Part shown: positions 11,523 through 24,382 of the stretch, piece by piece
Position numbering within the stretch: the stretch's first letter is position 1
Layout: every line of letters starts with the position of its first letter
Assembly (NCBI RefSeq): GCF_027409185.1
Contig: NC_084470.1
Coordinates: 35,763,001-35,827,000, forward strand
Length of the DNA stretch: 64,000 nt
Direction of reading: 5' to 3'
Origin: Cynocephalus volans
Lineage: Eukaryota > Chordata > Mammalia > Dermoptera > Cynocephalidae
The notes under the pieces: generated by a model
Databases searched by the model: none
The model's input: only the letters and a program-made list of their open reading frames with translations
Told to the model about the DNA's origin: nothing
Translations under genes and position numbers: made by a program

Positions 11523-13490
11523 GGGCAGTGGCAGAACATTATTATTATCTTCTTGAACTCAAATGAGAAGAATTGCCACAGTAGATCAGAAAACCAATTA
11601 AATTGGAGAAATCAATCAACAGCAGGTTTAGCCCCCTTATCATTCGCATTCTCATTCTTGCCAGCCAATCTATATTCTCACCTTTTATTTTTCCCTTTTG
11701 CTACTTCCTCTCCCATAATGACAGTACTAATTAAATGTATTTAATAAATATGAATAAAATACTGTACATCTAATTTTAAAAGTTATCAAGAATACTTTCT
11801 CCAGAATTTATTTTCTTCTAAGCCTTCACAGTAGAGAAGATTGTCTTTCGTTTTATTAATACTATGTCATATCTGGCAAAACAACAGGCATAATCCTATT
11901 CATTTTCTGCAGCTATAGCACAGCTAGGCACAACAGATAACTTTATGGACATTTTTTATTTAGTCCTATTTGCTCATAGGTCAACAGAGCCTGACATGAG
12001 ATGGTGAATGGAAGAGAGCTCGGATCCATGGTGTGTATGTGTGTTCACATTCATGTATTTCTTTAGTCATTAATTGTAGTTGACATGAACTTGTCTGGGC
12101 AGTTAATGAAAGTTCTACCATTAAGCTGCTATTCTCTGGGGCATCTGCTCCAGTGAGAAATGTTGTCATTAGTACATGATAGAAACTTTCTTCCAACTTA
12201 CAGAAGCTTATTCTGAGTATTGCTGCAGATATTGTTCTGAGTATTGGCTGCCAGAATAAGCCTGTTTTAATCCTGGTTAGAGCACAAATAAATAGAAATG
12301 TACTTAGTAGAGAAAAGATTAAAATGGTCCATCATCCTGAAGAGTGTTTAGTTAGTGCTTGTTTTCATTATTTGAAGAAAATAAAAACAAGTAAATAAAA
12401 AAGTGTTTAAAAATACTATTAAAGAAAATAACAAAACAACAACAACAAAAACAACTCACTACTGATCTTCAAAAACAAAATTTGCCACGTATTTTGGGTG
12501 TTTTATGTGCAAATGGAAGGGGGGGAGGTGTCCAGATTCAAACACAAGTGGTTTGAGTCAGACTCTGTCAGTCCTTACAAGCTGTGTGAGTGTGACCATT
12601 TCCTTAGAAAACAGACTCTAAGATAGAGATTTACTAACAATAGTTTTTTGGAAGAATGCCTTTGAGAACAACACCTGTGGAGGCCTAAGCAAAGCAGGGT
12701 TGTGGGGAGGGAGATATTGAATTGCAGTGAATCAAACAGAGTTCTCAGCCCTGAAGTTAGGATAGCTCTTCAAAGTTGTCCTAAATGAAGACAAGCGGAC
12801 CTGGATTTGAACTCCCGCATTGAACAGCCATGCCATGAGGGCTGTCCTTTGGCTAATGGCAATTCACAGAGAAGGATGCGATTTGTCAGGGTTCCAAGCA
12901 GCTGGGGGGATGAGTGTCTAAGTCCTAAATGAGCAATCTGGGCAGCATCCACTATAAAAAGGAAAACACATCTCATTTCCTGCTCCAGGTCCATTTCATC
13001 AGTGTGTGGTCTGATTTCCATGACCCAGTAAGGAAAATCATAAGGTTCACAGTGAACCACCTGTCTTAGGACGGATTCCTAGATAAAGACCCTGAGATGA
13101 AGATTTATGTGGAAGTGATTTACTAGGAAATTGTCCCAAAGTAAATCTGCAGAGAGTGGGGAAGTGAGACCAGAAAAGGAAGGCCAAGCAAGGGTATCAA
13201 GCAAAGTCCCACAGGAGGTAACTTTGGCTCAATTCTACAAGAGAGCTTTGAAGACAGTATAGGTACTTCCTCAGAGTTGTTCCCATCAGAGGGCAAGGGA
13301 GCTGGCATATTTATACGGCCACATCCATCAGCCACTGGTTAGAAACTGCCTCTGGATCTTAAATTCCCAAGCACTTCCAACTCCCCAAGTGTAGGCAAAT
13401 TGGATTCCAGCTGCTTGGGGGTGACCCTTCAACAAAAACACAAGTGCTGCCTCTACCAAGTGAAAGCACAAAAAGGACCCATGTGCGTTT
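11523..13490. other. Intergenic sequence with unassigned degenerate repeat
   Basis: No gene. Two stretches near 12605-12650 and 13085-13135 resemble each other (…tctaagatagagatttacta… against …ctgagatgaagatttatgtg…). They may be parts of one old repeat that I cannot name. Open frames here carry no recognisable domain. Confidence 0.35.
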
Positions 13491-13498
13491 TGGGGTGG

Positions 13499-13592
13499 TT
13501 TTTTTTGACAGCTGGCTAGTGTGTGGAACCCAACCCTTGACCTTGGTATTACAAGGCTGTGCTCTAACCAACTGAACTAACCTGACAGGACC
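13499..13592 (-). mobile_element. t-SINE monomer (tRNA-Ile-derived)
   Basis: The minus-strand tRNA-Ile part is recognised from gctgtgctctaaccaactga on the plus strand; a short poly-T at the left marks the tail. The flanks are similar but diverged (catgtgcgttt against catgtgtatt), so this is one of the older copies. Confidence 0.85.
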
Positions 13593-14905
13593 TTCCATGT
13601 GTATTAAAACGATAAAGGGATTGGGGTGGCTATAAGTGGAGAACTCACAACTCAAAGTCTGGGCTCATCATCTTTGATAAACCCACATGTGGTAAGTTTC
13701 AGGTGGGAGCTAAGTCCAGTTTCTGGTCACATCTATGCTCCAATATGAGAAGAGGAAACAGTCAAATTTACCAATCACTCCTTTCTTAGCACAGTAACAC
13801 ATTCTCTAATAGCAAATGCTTACCAAAAATAAATAAATAAATAAACCTTGAACATACTTATCCTTCTCCCAAGAACAAGCAATAATTTCTAGGCCGGGGC
13901 AGTCCTAACCCAGATTAACGAAATACAACATCATTGTCATGACTAGAATTAATCTTGGATTCCCCCAACACCTTTTGAGAATACATCATCTTCACTTCAA
14001 GCAAGGTTTTGAAATACAGCCTTTTAAAAATTCATGTATGATGTTTTTATTAGGGAATTTATCCCAAATTATATGTGCTTATTTGTATAGTATTATGAAA
14101 GTTTCCTTTTCGTTCATCCTGTAAGTGTGTACTAGTGATCTCCTCAATGCAATAACTTTCTAAATTGCTTTTAAAGGTGACTTTAGAAAGCTTTTTACAA
14201 TGATATTCAATACAAGTATTGTGAGGTCATACCCCCAGAAGTAATTACTGTATCTGTGTTATATTTCTTTGCCTTCTTTTAAGTTATTTCATCAGATTAC
14301 TTCTATCAGAATCTAAGACTCATATTAACAAGTGTCATTTCAGGCTAGTATCTCATTCCCAAATACTACTTTATTGTCCAAAATTTAAAAATCAAGAGAG
14401 AGCCCCATAATAGGATAAACATGCTAAGAACTTTGATATTCAGTAACTCCCTCTTTTATGGAGGACAATTTGGGAGTACAACCCTTGCTTTTAACGATAA
14501 AAAAAAATAAAAGGAAGCCAACATTAACCACACTAAAGTGCTGGTCCTTATTTGCAGTTGGAAAAGTGGGGATATTAGGTAAGAACACAAACTTTATTAG
14601 ACCTGCTATAAATAGGCTTTCTTTCTCTACCATAGGGTCTCCTGTAATGTTATCGATCCTGTCTACAAGCACAATACTAAATGCATTTCTATTCAAAAGC
14701 TAAAGAAAAGGGTTTGTTCTCTTTCACTATATGATCATTTTGAAGAAATGACTTAGGTATGATATCAAAAATCAGCATGGATGTCATACCGAAAATGAAA
14801 TACTCTATTGATTATTTTACTAATCCTTACTATAATTTACTTGAAAAATGTACCATCTTTGTAATAAGCATGCAGTTTTCTAAGAATTTAGGTGAGAGAT
14901 CTGTA
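13593..14905. other. Intergenic sequence, nothing recognised
   Basis: A short (AAAT) run lies near 13829-13846. The overlapping open frames on both strands near 14424-14703 show no recognisable protein similarity. Confidence 0.45.
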
Positions 14906-14907
14906 TA

Positions 14908-14988
14908 GGAGGGGTCTTCAAGAAGTTCAAGGAAAGACTCATATTATCCTTTAGTATTATTTTTCCACGAACTTTTTGAAGGACCCTT
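14908..14988. mobile_element. Short mariner-type MITE
   Basis: An 81-bp palindromic element. The left arm ggaggggtcttcaagaagtt and the right arm (reverse complement starting agggtccttcaaaaagttcg) are imperfect inverted repeats, with TA at both edges. The centre catattatcctttagtatta is shared with the copy at 44107-44184. Confidence 0.65.
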
Positions 14989-14989
14989 A

Positions 14990-15840
14990 TAAATTTTTTA
15001 AAAACATGGTTTGTAAAAAATAAAAAGCCATTTAAATTAAAGGCAATTTATAAAACATTTTGCAAAGTCTGTTTTGTGAGGACAGCAGGTTAGAAATTGC
15101 GAATGAACTAGCTCTTTATGTCGTTCAATAGGTGAAGTGTGCAAGTTAAGTATATTTAGATTTGGTCAGGTACATACAGCTTCAGGGATTTACAAAGAAA
15201 GATTACAATCTAAATTGGAAGGTATATAGGATTACCTGTAATTTAGGGAGAATTAAATTTTTTGCTCAATTTCCTTAACATTCTATTGTTGGAATATTAT
15301 CTTTGTTTCTAAATACCTTATGATTAAGTTTAAAAATTACTGTGAAACACACAAAAACCTCTAATAATCAAAAAATGGCAGAGGGCTCAGACAATTTGGC
15401 CCTGTTATAATTCATATTTCTTATCTGCAGAAAGGAGAGACACAATGTCTTATCACTTGTGTTTTATCTGATTTTGATTGAGAATTCCAGCTATGTTTCT
15501 TATTCTGTTGGAGACATACTGCAACCAGACAAAGGATCTTAAGGTAAAGAACAGGAAACAGGTATTGATTTCCTTTATCCACCTAGTCTCTTTGTATCTT
15601 TTTGTATTGTACTATGATGGATTAGGTGGACAGGCCAGCAAATGTTTCACGTTTGCTACCGATTTGATGCGCTTTAGAAAAAAAGAATTTGAGGCATATG
15701 CTAGTAAAGAGAAGAATCCTTAATACCCGGTCTGGGTCAGTGTGATAGGTAGCAAAGCATATGCTCCCCACATCAGAAGGCTCCATACCTCTTAGCTAAT
15801 ACCTTATTTAGCTCTTTTAGCTCTCTCTTACTACACACAT
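14990..15840. other. Intergenic sequence, nothing recognised
   Basis: AT-rich, without a recognisable gene or repeat. Confidence 0.45.
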
Positions 15841-15842
15841 TA

Positions 15843-15844
<2 letters not shown>

Positions 15845-15885
<41 letters not shown>
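15845..15885. repeat. (CA)n microsatellite
   Basis: About 20 uninterrupted CA units. The minus-strand poly-Val/Cys open frame over it is a translation artefact. Confidence 0.97.
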
Positions 15886-15888
<3 letters not shown>

Positions 15889-16013
15889 ATCTTATTGAAA
15901 TAAATACTGACACTTTTCTTAATCTAAGATTTCTTTTGGTCACTTCTTTCTCTTCTCTGTAGTGAATATGGTCATCAAAATTATGCTTTCTTGTTCTCAC
16001 CTATAATCTTCTA

Positions 16014-16180
16014 GGTCAGTATTTCTCAAAGTGTACTCCATAGAGAGAGTGCATCCAAACTATCTAAGATAAAATGCAGATCCTAAACCAATTGATTTAA
16101 GGTCTTAGGGAGGGGGCCCAGGAATCTGCCTTTCAACACAAGAGCCTTATGCACATTGAAGTTTGAAAGTCAATAATATA
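16014..16180 (+). mobile_element. MER5A-like hAT element
   Basis: Starts ggtcagtatttctcaaagtg and carries aggaatctgcctttcaacac in the expected order. Diverged ends. Confidence 0.65.
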
Positions 16181-16719
16181 GGTTGTTATATGATTTACAC
16201 ACTAAATTAAAGTAAAATTCAGCCTTTCTAAGAGCTTTTTGATACCTGTAAAAAAAGAAAAATACAAGACTAAATCGTGTTGGTATACCAGCTTCCCTGG
16301 CCTCAGGAACATCCCAGCCCCTCCTCTCTACTCTAAGGGCTTTCCCATTCTTCTCTTTTTCAGTGCTTAACTATTTGCAACACAAGTAAGCCATCATTGT
16401 CTGAACATTTCTGGCCCCTCATCACATTTCACATTTCTAATCTCTCCCGACATTCTCTCTCTCAATCCCTTTAGGAGAATGAAGTTCAACAAATTGAAAA
16501 ACTAAAGACAAAACAATTATAGGAATATATAAGAAAAAATAAGAAATGTAACGATGGAATGAATGGCGCTCAGCCAGATACCACACAGGGCTGGGAACAG
16601 GTGGTCTGTTTTAGCCTCTCTCCATTCCCACGTCCCCATGTCTCCCCTCTTCCTCATCATAGCTCCTCTCCCTCCAGCCATCCAGTCCTTTAGCTCTCTC
16701 ACCAACACTAAATATTATC

Positions 16720-17000
16720 AATCTTCCGATTTTAGTCATTTGAATAGGTGCATAGTCGTATCTCATTATGATTTTCTGATGACTAATGATAATGAGCATC
16801 TTTTATTTTATATTTATTTATTTATTTATTTTGGCTGCAGGCCAGTATGAGGATCCAAACCCTTGAAATTAGTGTTACAACATAGCGCTGTAACCAGCTG
16901 AGCTAACCAGCCAGCCCCATGAGCATCTTTTAAGGTGCTTTTTATTGCCATTCACGTAGCCTCTTTTCTGAAGTACCTGTTCAAATCTACCAAATTTTAG
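16720..17000 (-). repeat. L1 ORF2 fragment, split by a SINE
   Basis: The + strand reads cgtatctcattatgattttc, then gatgactaatgataatgagc, the antisense of the L1 ORF2 3' part, and resumes after the SINE with agcatcttttaaggtgcttt. Confidence 0.7.
16806..16918 (-). mobile_element. t-SINE monomer (tRNA-Ile-derived)
   Basis: The minus strand starts ggggctggctggttagctca. The tail is an (AAAT) repeat. A perfect duplication atgagcatctttta lies at 16792-16805 and 16919-16932, inside an L1 fragment. Confidence 0.93.
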
Positions 17001-17019
17001 ATAGGTTGTTTGTTTTCTT

Positions 17020-17020
<1 letters not shown>

Positions 17021-17070
<50 letters not shown>

Positions 17071-17071
17071 A
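17021..17071. repeat. (CA)n(GA)n microsatellite
   Basis: CA units at 17021-17056 pass directly into GA units to 17071. Confidence 0.97.
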
Positions 17072-17374
17072 AATACTTTTATTCTTCTTTTTGAATTTCT
17101 TTTGTTCTTTAATAAAACACAAAGCTACTACTCCCTCCTGCCCCCGCCCCCACTTTATAACTTTTGCTAAAGTCTAAGCATATAGAAAGACACCTCACAC
17201 AGGATACTTTTGATTCTGAACCTAAAGCATTGATTCTAATGGTAGGCAACAGACATAGTAGTCAAGGATGGAGTCTAATTTTGTCAATGGGAGATAGTAT
17301 TTTTACCCTCATGTAATCTGCAAGGTACTGGAACCCAGTATTAATATTGCCCCTGTTTTGTTTTGGTGTAACAA

Positions 17375-17625
17375 AGTGATTAGGCACAGAGGTTGTAGAG
17401 TCACTCAGCTTGGGTTCACATACTGGCACCACCACTTACTAGATGCATGTCATTAGGCAAAGTGTCCCATCAATCTGTGCCTCAGTTTCCTCCGCTGTAA
17501 AATAGGGCAATGATAATACTTACTTCATGGGATTCCTATGATACCTAAATGCTGTCATTTGATGTACTTTGAACAGTACAAGTACATAGTGAGCACTCAG
17601 TAAATGTTTGCTGTTATCAGGATGA
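17375..17625 (+). repeat. MIR-type SINE, near full length
   Basis: The tRNA-like head (ttaggcacagaggttgtaga), the core (ctgtgcctcagtttcctccg, ctgtaaaatagggcaatgat) and the tail (gagcactcagtaaatgtttg) are all in order. Confidence 0.85.
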
Positions 17626-17857
17626 AGAATCTGAGTTTTGCTCATCAAAGTGCTCACCCAACTACATTCTTTCCAGAATCCTTATCAATACATCATCTCT
17701 CTCCTGTAGTATCCAATTCTATTTCTACAACTATTTTCTAGATCAGCAATATCTGGAGACTTCTTTTCCTCTTGTTCCTAGGTGATTTGCTAAAGCAATG
17801 GCAGAGAAGCAGGTGGTATGAAGAAAGGTTTTACCTGATTGTATTTAAATTTTATAT

Positions 17858-17979
17858 TGGGGGCTGGCCAGTTAGCTCAGTTGAATGGTTTGTTTGAGAA
17901 CTGATTAACAGCAAGGTCAAAGGTTCAAATCCCCATATCAGCAAGCCACCCCCCAAAAATAATAAATAAATAAATAAAT
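17858..17979 (+). mobile_element. t-SINE monomer (tRNA-Ile-derived)
   Basis: Starts gggggctggccagttagctc and ends in an (AAAT) tail. The duplication aaattttatat lies at 17847-17857 and 17980-17990. Confidence 0.92.
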
Positions 17980-18239
17980 AAATTTTATATCAATTTATAC
18001 CAATCTGTTCATTGGGAATCTAATTCTTTTTAGAATATTTTAAGAAAGTCCTGAGATAACTTAAAGCTCAAGAGAGGGAAAGAAACTAGACATATTCCGG
18101 AAGGAGGCTGGGAGTAACATTTGACAATCAGATTATTTTATTTCTAGGCAGAAAATTAGTTTCCTCCAGGACAAACAGAGGAAGTGAAACTGTAACAACT
18201 TTTGGCTTTGAACTTCAGGAAGCCCTAAAAATTCCTGAA

Positions 18240-18985
18240 CAAATTAAGATGCATTATATTAATATAATAAAGGGCAAAAATCATATAATTATTTCAATAG
18301 ATGCAGAAAAAGCATTTGAAAAAAATTCAACACCCATTCATAACAAAAACTCAGACTAAGAATAGAACTTCCCTAACCTGATACGGAGCATAATATAAAA
18401 AACCCACAGCTAACATTATACTTCATGCTGAAAGACCAAATGCTTCCTTTCTAAGATCAGAAATAAGAAAAGGATGTCTGCTTTCACTACTTTCATTTGA
18501 ATTTGTACTGAAGTTTCTACAGCTAGTGCAATAAAAAAAATTTTTTTCTAAATTAAGGGCACCCAGATTGTAAAGAAAGAGTAAAACTGCCTTTATTTGA
18601 AGGTGGCACGGTCCTGTATAAAATTCCAAAGGAATTTCACTAGAACTAGTAAAGGACTTTAGCAAGTGTACAAGAATACAAAAATTAATTGTATTTTTAT
18701 ATACTAACAATAAACAATCAGAAATTGAAATTAAGAAAATTCCTTTACAATAACAGTGAAGAGAATAAAATACTTAGGAATAAATTTAACAGAAGAAATG
18801 TAAGACTTGCACACTGAAAACTGCAAAACATCATTGAAAGAAATTAAACAGACCTAAGTAAATGGAAAGATATTTTGCATTCATGGATTGGAAGACTCAA
18901 TATTGTCAAGATGGCTATTCTTCTCATAGTGTCTATAAACTCAATGCAATCCCTATCAAAATTCTATCAGAGAGGGTAAAAAAGT
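18240..18985 (+). pseudogene. 5'-truncated L1 ORF2 fragment (reverse transcriptase part)
   Basis: Translation gives broken but clear L1 ORF2 pieces: IISIDAEKAFE near 18283, the start of the palm segment of the L1 reverse transcriptase, then KYLGINLT near 18773 and NGKIFCIHGL near 18859. Stops and frameshifts interrupt it throughout. The catalytic FADD box region is not recognisable, so it is internally damaged. It is intergenic, not a host gene. Confidence 0.85.
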
Positions 18986-19459
18986 ATCTCTGTTAGTTTG
19001 CCCCCTATTTTGGGGCCCAGGGACAAGGGTACAAATGGAAGTCCCAGCCACAGCCTACTCTCTTATCTTCCCACCCCTTAGCTCTGTATTACACCTGGAG
19101 GGGCTTCATTTGCCTTTGTGTGTGTGTGTGTTTGTATGTGTGTGTATATCCTGGCCCATAGGTACAAGTTCCAACCCTTCCTCCGCTAGCCCTGTTACAA
19201 ACAGCTCCACCTTGGCCACCCCTTCAACCTAAGGATGTGCACACCAGTAACAAAGTCCTCTTTCTTGAGTACAGATCCAGGGAAGAAGTCCAAGCAATCG
19301 CTAAGAAAAAGCTCTCTTGGAGCCGTTTGGGCAAGAGAATTCCTGTCCACTGTCCTGCTTACTTGGGCATGGTCTAGAAGCAGAGGCATGGGCTCCAGAT
19401 GGGCATATCCGCTTGGTCCCACTAATTCCTCAGAAGGGAGCCAAAGAGGTGTGCTCTAA

Positions 19460-19625
19460 AGCAATGCTTCTCAAATTTTAATATGGAAGCGAATCACTGG
19501 TGATCTTATTAAAATGCGGGTTTAATAGGTCTGAGGTGAGTCCTGATAGTCTGCATTTCTTCAACCAAGCTTCCTGGTGGTAACCTGCTGCTGGTGTGTG
19601 GACCACATTTTGAGTATCTCCAGGC
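19460..19625 (+). mobile_element. MER5A-like hAT element
   Basis: Starts agcaatgcttctcaaatttt, carries tagtctgcatttcttcaacc and ends gaccacattttgagtatctc, in consensus order. Confidence 0.7.
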
Positions 19626-19799
19626 CCAGGTGAGGGGCCCCACTAAGATGGCTCTAAGGGCAGAACTCAGCTGTGGAATGGGAGTGATATATATGGGAGT
19701 GGAAGAATGCTTTAGAACTATCAGGACTCCATCACCTAGGACTGAGCACATTGGTGATGGCTGATGGAGAGCCAACAGTGTTTGCTGTACTGGCTCTTG

Positions 19800-20020
19800 A
19801 AGTGCTTATAGTCTAATGGGCAAGTTAGACAAATAATTGCAAGACATTGTATAATGGGGAATAATAGAGGTATATATAAAGCACATAGGTGACAAAGCAG
19901 AGGTGGTGATTAACTGTTTGAAAAATGTTTCACAGAGGAAGTAATGTCTGAGCAGAGCACTGAGTGGTAAACTGGGTTTCGTAGAGGACAAAGAGAGGAA
20001 GGGGATTCGAGGAAAAGAGA
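19800..20020. repeat. Ancient LINE-type repeat fragment
   Basis: Blocks such as gttagacaaataattgcaag and cacagaggaagtaatgtctg have the same character as the repeats at 1160, 26690 and 51100. Family uncertain. Confidence 0.4.
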
Positions 20021-20030
20021 ATCCTGTATC

Positions 20031-20590
20031 TGTGGCAGATTGTATTTTCCAGAGATGGCTGCAACAATATCTCTAGTCCCTTAAAACCTAGAAACTTTTT
20101 ACTCTCCTATCAAGAGATGAAGTCTAAATCCCTTTTCCTTGAATCTGGGTGGATTGATAGGATTACTTCCACAAATAAAATGTGGAGAAGTGACACTATG
20201 TAACTTATGAGGCTAGATTAGAAAAGGTTTTGTATCTTTTGTCTGGTTTTCTTGGGATGCTTGCTTTTGGAACCCAACCACCATGCTGCGAGAAAGTCAA
20301 GCAGCCACGGGAAATCTTGGTAAAGAGGAACTTTGATCCTCACCCACAACTCCTATTGAAATCCTACCTGACAGCTAACACCAATTTGCTAGCCATGTGA
20401 ATTAGCCATCTTGAAAGCAGGTCTTCCAGCGTTCAGTCATACTGCTCCCGGTGACACTGTGTGGAACAGAGATAAGCCATTTCCACCAGGCCCTGACCAA
20501 ATTTCAGATTCATGAGCAAAATAAATAATTGTTGTTTAAACCGTCAACTTTTAGACTGGTTTGTTATGCAGCAATAGATTCCCAGAACAA
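20031..20590 (+). repeat. MaLR LTR (MLT1-like)
   Basis: Starts tgtggcagattgtattttcc and ends with gtttgttatgcagcaataga, the wording I recall for the two ends of MLT1 LTRs. It is old and has no clear 5-bp duplication. Confidence 0.6.
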
Positions 20591-20628
20591 TGTCTAAAGG
20601 TAAAGAGATATGAAGCAGCCTGGTGTTT

Positions 20629-20727
20629 GGGGGCTTTTTTTGCCGGCTGGCCTGTACGGTGATCTGAATGTATGACCTTGGTGTTCGAAGGCTGTGCTCT
20701 AACCAACTGAACGAACCAGCCAGCCCT
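20629..20727 (-). mobile_element. t-SINE monomer (tRNA-Ile-derived)
   Basis: The minus-strand tRNA part is recognised from gtgctctaaccaactgaacg. An exact duplication gcctggtgttt lies at 20618-20628 and 20728-20738. The A tail has shrunk to a few bases. Confidence 0.92.
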
Positions 20728-20749
20728 GCCTGGTGTTTTAAAATATGAC

Positions 20750-21715
20750 ACAAATAAGGGCATGTTTATGTATAGCTCATTATGTATAACTCAGCTATTA
20801 CAAATAAAAAAATAAAAATATGGGACATGTTGGGAATGTTGAATTTGTGATGTGGAAGAGAAAAAGTTTAGTAAACAAACCATTAATAGTGTAAATGTTA
20901 TGAAGTTGTACTGTGTAGTCAACCATGCTTGGGTTAATTATTATTCATGACTGTCATTAAATGTTCTAGATATAAATGTAAATATATTTATATAAAAATA
21001 CAGTAAATTTTTATTAAAAAGAAAATACTAATCTATTATGTATAATTATCTACTCAGGTAGACAATTTCCAAAAGAAATCAATTTATCATTTTTATTATC
21101 AAAGTGTAAACATGACGTAATTTCAGAAACAAATAAAAAACCCATCTGAATTCTTCTATGGGAGATAAGTTCGCATATTCTTGGGATAAAAGTACATAAT
21201 TCTGACCTGTCATCAATCCCATGTTTTTCCCCCTAAGTACACATTTCTAAGAGAAACAACCAGGGGTTTCTGAAAGAGATAAAAGTCATTGTTAGTTTTT
21301 AAAACTGACAACTTTAATTTCTACAGGCCTTAGGAGTGGTGGGTGCATCATAATTTGAGAGTTAAAGATTTAGAATGAAGTGAATTGATACGACAAGATT
21401 ATTTCCTGGGGTTGTGGGTTTCTTGAGTTTTTTTTTTTTTTTTTTAATTCTTTTGACCCTAATTTAACGTGTGGTTGAAAAGCAGAATCCCAGTGCAGCA
21501 TAGGAATTTATATTACACTGAGCTGTTGGGAATCAAAGATTCCTGGGATGGGGCTAGCAGGTGACAAATAGCTTCCTTCTGCTCTCAGCTGAGCTGATGC
21601 CTCCTAGAATATTGTGTTCAGTTCCTGACACCATATTTTAAGAGAAACATAGACAACTTAGGGTAAATTTGGAAAAGAGTGACTTAAATGGTGAGGCAGC
21701 AAAAAACTGTGTCAC
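20750..21715. other. Intergenic sequence, nothing recognised
   Basis: AT-rich, with a T run near 21430-21446. No gene, RNA gene or named repeat seen. Confidence 0.45.
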
Positions 21716-21723
21716 ATGAGGGA

Positions 21724-22150
21724 TGTATTAGTCCGTTTATGTTGCTTATAACAGAATACACAGGACTAGGTGATTTATAAAGAAAATTGAAATTTATTGC
21801 TTACAGTTTCTGAGGCTGGGAAGTACAAAGTCCATCTGGTGGTGGTGACAATGACCCAGGGGTCTCACATTGCAAGATGGTGGAAGCAGAGAGAGCAGAG
21901 AGAGAAAGACAGACTCTCCTCTTCTTTTAAAGCCCTCAGAACCATGCCCCTGACCACCATTTTTAATCCATTCACTACTGCATGGTCCTACAATCCAATC
22001 ACCTCTTCAAGGCTCCACCTTTCAATTACCATTATAGGGTTTCCCACCCTCTCAACAGTTACAATGGAGGCTAAGTTTCTAATACATAAAACTTGGGGGA
22101 CACAATTCAAGCTTCAGAGAGTTTTGGGGGACATAATTCAACCCACTACA
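21724..22150 (-). repeat. Solo MaLR LTR (MST-like)
   Basis: The + strand starts tgtattagtccgtttatgtt and ends attcaacccactaca, the reverse complement of a TG…CA LTR. It is flanked by an exact 5-bp duplication aggga at 21719-21723 and 22151-22155, as expected for retroviral integration followed by LTR recombination. The 121-codon open frame at 21797-22162 lies within it and is not a gene. It is the same family as 52166-52555, in the opposite orientation. Confidence 0.85.
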
Positions 22151-22159
22151 AGGGACAAA

Positions 22160-23280
22160 TGAAGAAAAGGGAGATGTTTACTTCAGGGAAGAACCAACTC
22201 ATGGAGCATGTTTGTCATCTTTAAATAATAAAAGAGCTTTCCTGCAGAGGGGCTATTAGCATTTTTCTACAGCCCCAAAAGCATACCGAGAAAAGGATTA
22301 GGAGGCAATTTTGGTGTGAAGAAAGTCAGAGCTGTCCAGAGATGAAACTGGCTATCAGGGGAGGTAGGCGGTTCCCATCACTCCATGCAGATATTCAAGC
22401 AAATTTTTTTGGAATGAGTTCTAAATCAGATGGTGGTTAGATTCGACATCCTTTCCACTATTGTCAGTGCTTTGACCTCCTTCAGAAGCCCCCATATCAT
22501 CACCTCTGGGAGTCACCAGGTATGTTCTCACATGTGTTCATAATAAAGGCCATTTCCTTCTTTCCACTTCCATAAGTGATGGCATCTCCTGAAGTCTCCA
22601 AATCCCCAGAGGTAATTTGCTCTCTACCACTAGCTAAAGGGTCAATATCATCCTCCACCGATCGGCCCCTAATAGCTTTGCACCAATGCCTCCCCGTGTG
22701 AAAGGTGTACCACTGCACCATGCCTCGATAGTGCTGGTGCCACTTCTCACTCTATTTGTCAGTTCCCTCAACATGGCAATGCCTGACTTCCTCCCTTTTT
22801 TGCGTTACCCTGATTTTGTGGCAAATAGCTGTTAGTTCTTAATCATAGAATTTCTTCTCCTTGGACTTCAGAGAAAGTCCACAGGGGTTGAGTAGGAATA
22901 ATCATGAAGCAACAGATTGTATGTCTTGCTTAAAATTGGCATTACCCAGAACGGTGCACTCATTATCCTTAGCAAATCTTCTATGCCTCCAATCTCTTTT
23001 TCTGCAGGGTCAGTTCTTCTCAGGACACTCCTTGGTTCCTCATTCAATTATCCCACTTCTCTCTAAGAGCTTGCTCTACCACTATCAGTACATATCTGTT
23101 CTGAATCCTATGTTAGACTCAAGCTGTGGCCCATCCTTTTTCCCTTTCCCCGTCTGCCCCCTACCCCACCCTATATGATTCTATAGTTCAAGTGAGATAA
23201 TTACTCTCAGGCTTGAGGGTGTTATGACCTCCCACTTATCAAAGGACTAGGAAGACTAGGAGCTCACACTTCTATTGTAT
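22160..23280. other. Intergenic sequence, unassigned
   Basis: Higher complexity than its surroundings, with open frames of 73 codons (minus, 22500-22721) and 105 codons (plus, 22861-23178). Neither gives a recognisable protein, and no splice or polyadenylation context supports them. Confidence 0.4.
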
Positions 23281-23284
23281 TTAA

Positions 23285-23490
23285 TTTGCTTCAAGCTCTA
23301 TTCAAATTGCTTACATACATTAACTCACTTAATCTTCCCTCTTACCCTATATAAGAATTAGCTATTAAAATAAGCCCCATTTCTACTGGAGGATTCTGAG
23401 GCAGTAAGAAGTTAAGTCACTTACTCACGATCACATAGCAAAGCAGAGCCAGGATCATGAATCCAGACAGCCCAGTTCTAAAGCATCTCT
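23285..23490 (-). repeat. MIR-type SINE
   Basis: Antisense MIR order: taactcacttaatcttccct, then gaggattctgaggcagtaag, then aagttaagtcacttactcac, then atgaatccagacagccca. Confidence 0.7.
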
Positions 23491-23977
23491 GTACCACCCA
23501 AGAAAGTTACAAACCAGGGCAAGGCTTTTCCACCTTCTGTCTTTGTTTCCTTCTGATGTTTCTCTAAGTTGAAAATATTTTTATTTCTTGTACTAAAAAC
23601 ATTATAATAACTATTACAAAGAAAACCTGGTCTACAGTTTCACTGCTCAACAAATCTCTGATTCTTAAATGTTATTATTCTTTCCTTTCTGTTCTGATAA
23701 TCTATTTGACAATGGACACTTCTACACTTACTCTTGTGGTATCTAAAATGGCCCCTCTGAACTACTTTTTTGTTTTTGATTTTGGCCTATGCTCTTTCTT
23801 GAAACACTTTCCCCCTATCTTGGCACTTACTTAAGCTCCTCTGTTTGTGTTTCTGGGAAGCTGGATACAATAGCGTATTTCAGGAGTGAGTGGGACTCCT
23901 TGCACTGCAGGAATTACCGCAGCAGCAGCAGCCTTGTTACATAGAGGACTTCGTCACTAGAGAGCAGGGATCATGGT

Positions 23978-24337
23978 GTACTAATCATCTATTGCTGCAT
24001 AACAAACTATCCCCAAAACTTAGTTGCTGAAAACAGCAAACATTTATTATATCAAGGTTCAAGAATGGCTTAGCTGGGTGTTTCTGGCTCAAGGTCCTTC
24101 ATGTGGTTGCATATAAGATGTCGATCAGGGCTTCATCATCTCAAGGTTTAGTTAGCTAAGGCTCAAGGATCTGCTTCTGAGCTTACTCATGTGGATGTTG
24201 GCAGGAGATCTTGGTTTCTAGCCACATAGGCCTCTCCATAGGGGTGCTCACAATATGGCAGCTAGATTTTGCCCAGAGTGAGTGATAAGAGAAAGAAAGG
24301 GAGGGAGCGAGAAAGAAAGGGAGGAAGAGAGAAAGAA

Positions 24338-24382
<45 letters not shown>

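Noticed and set aside
21797-22162. 121-codon open frame beginning MLTVSEAGK, and a similar one at 52194-52484 (minus)
   Set aside because: Both are readings of the same MaLR LTR family; the similarity is repeat homology, not a gene family.
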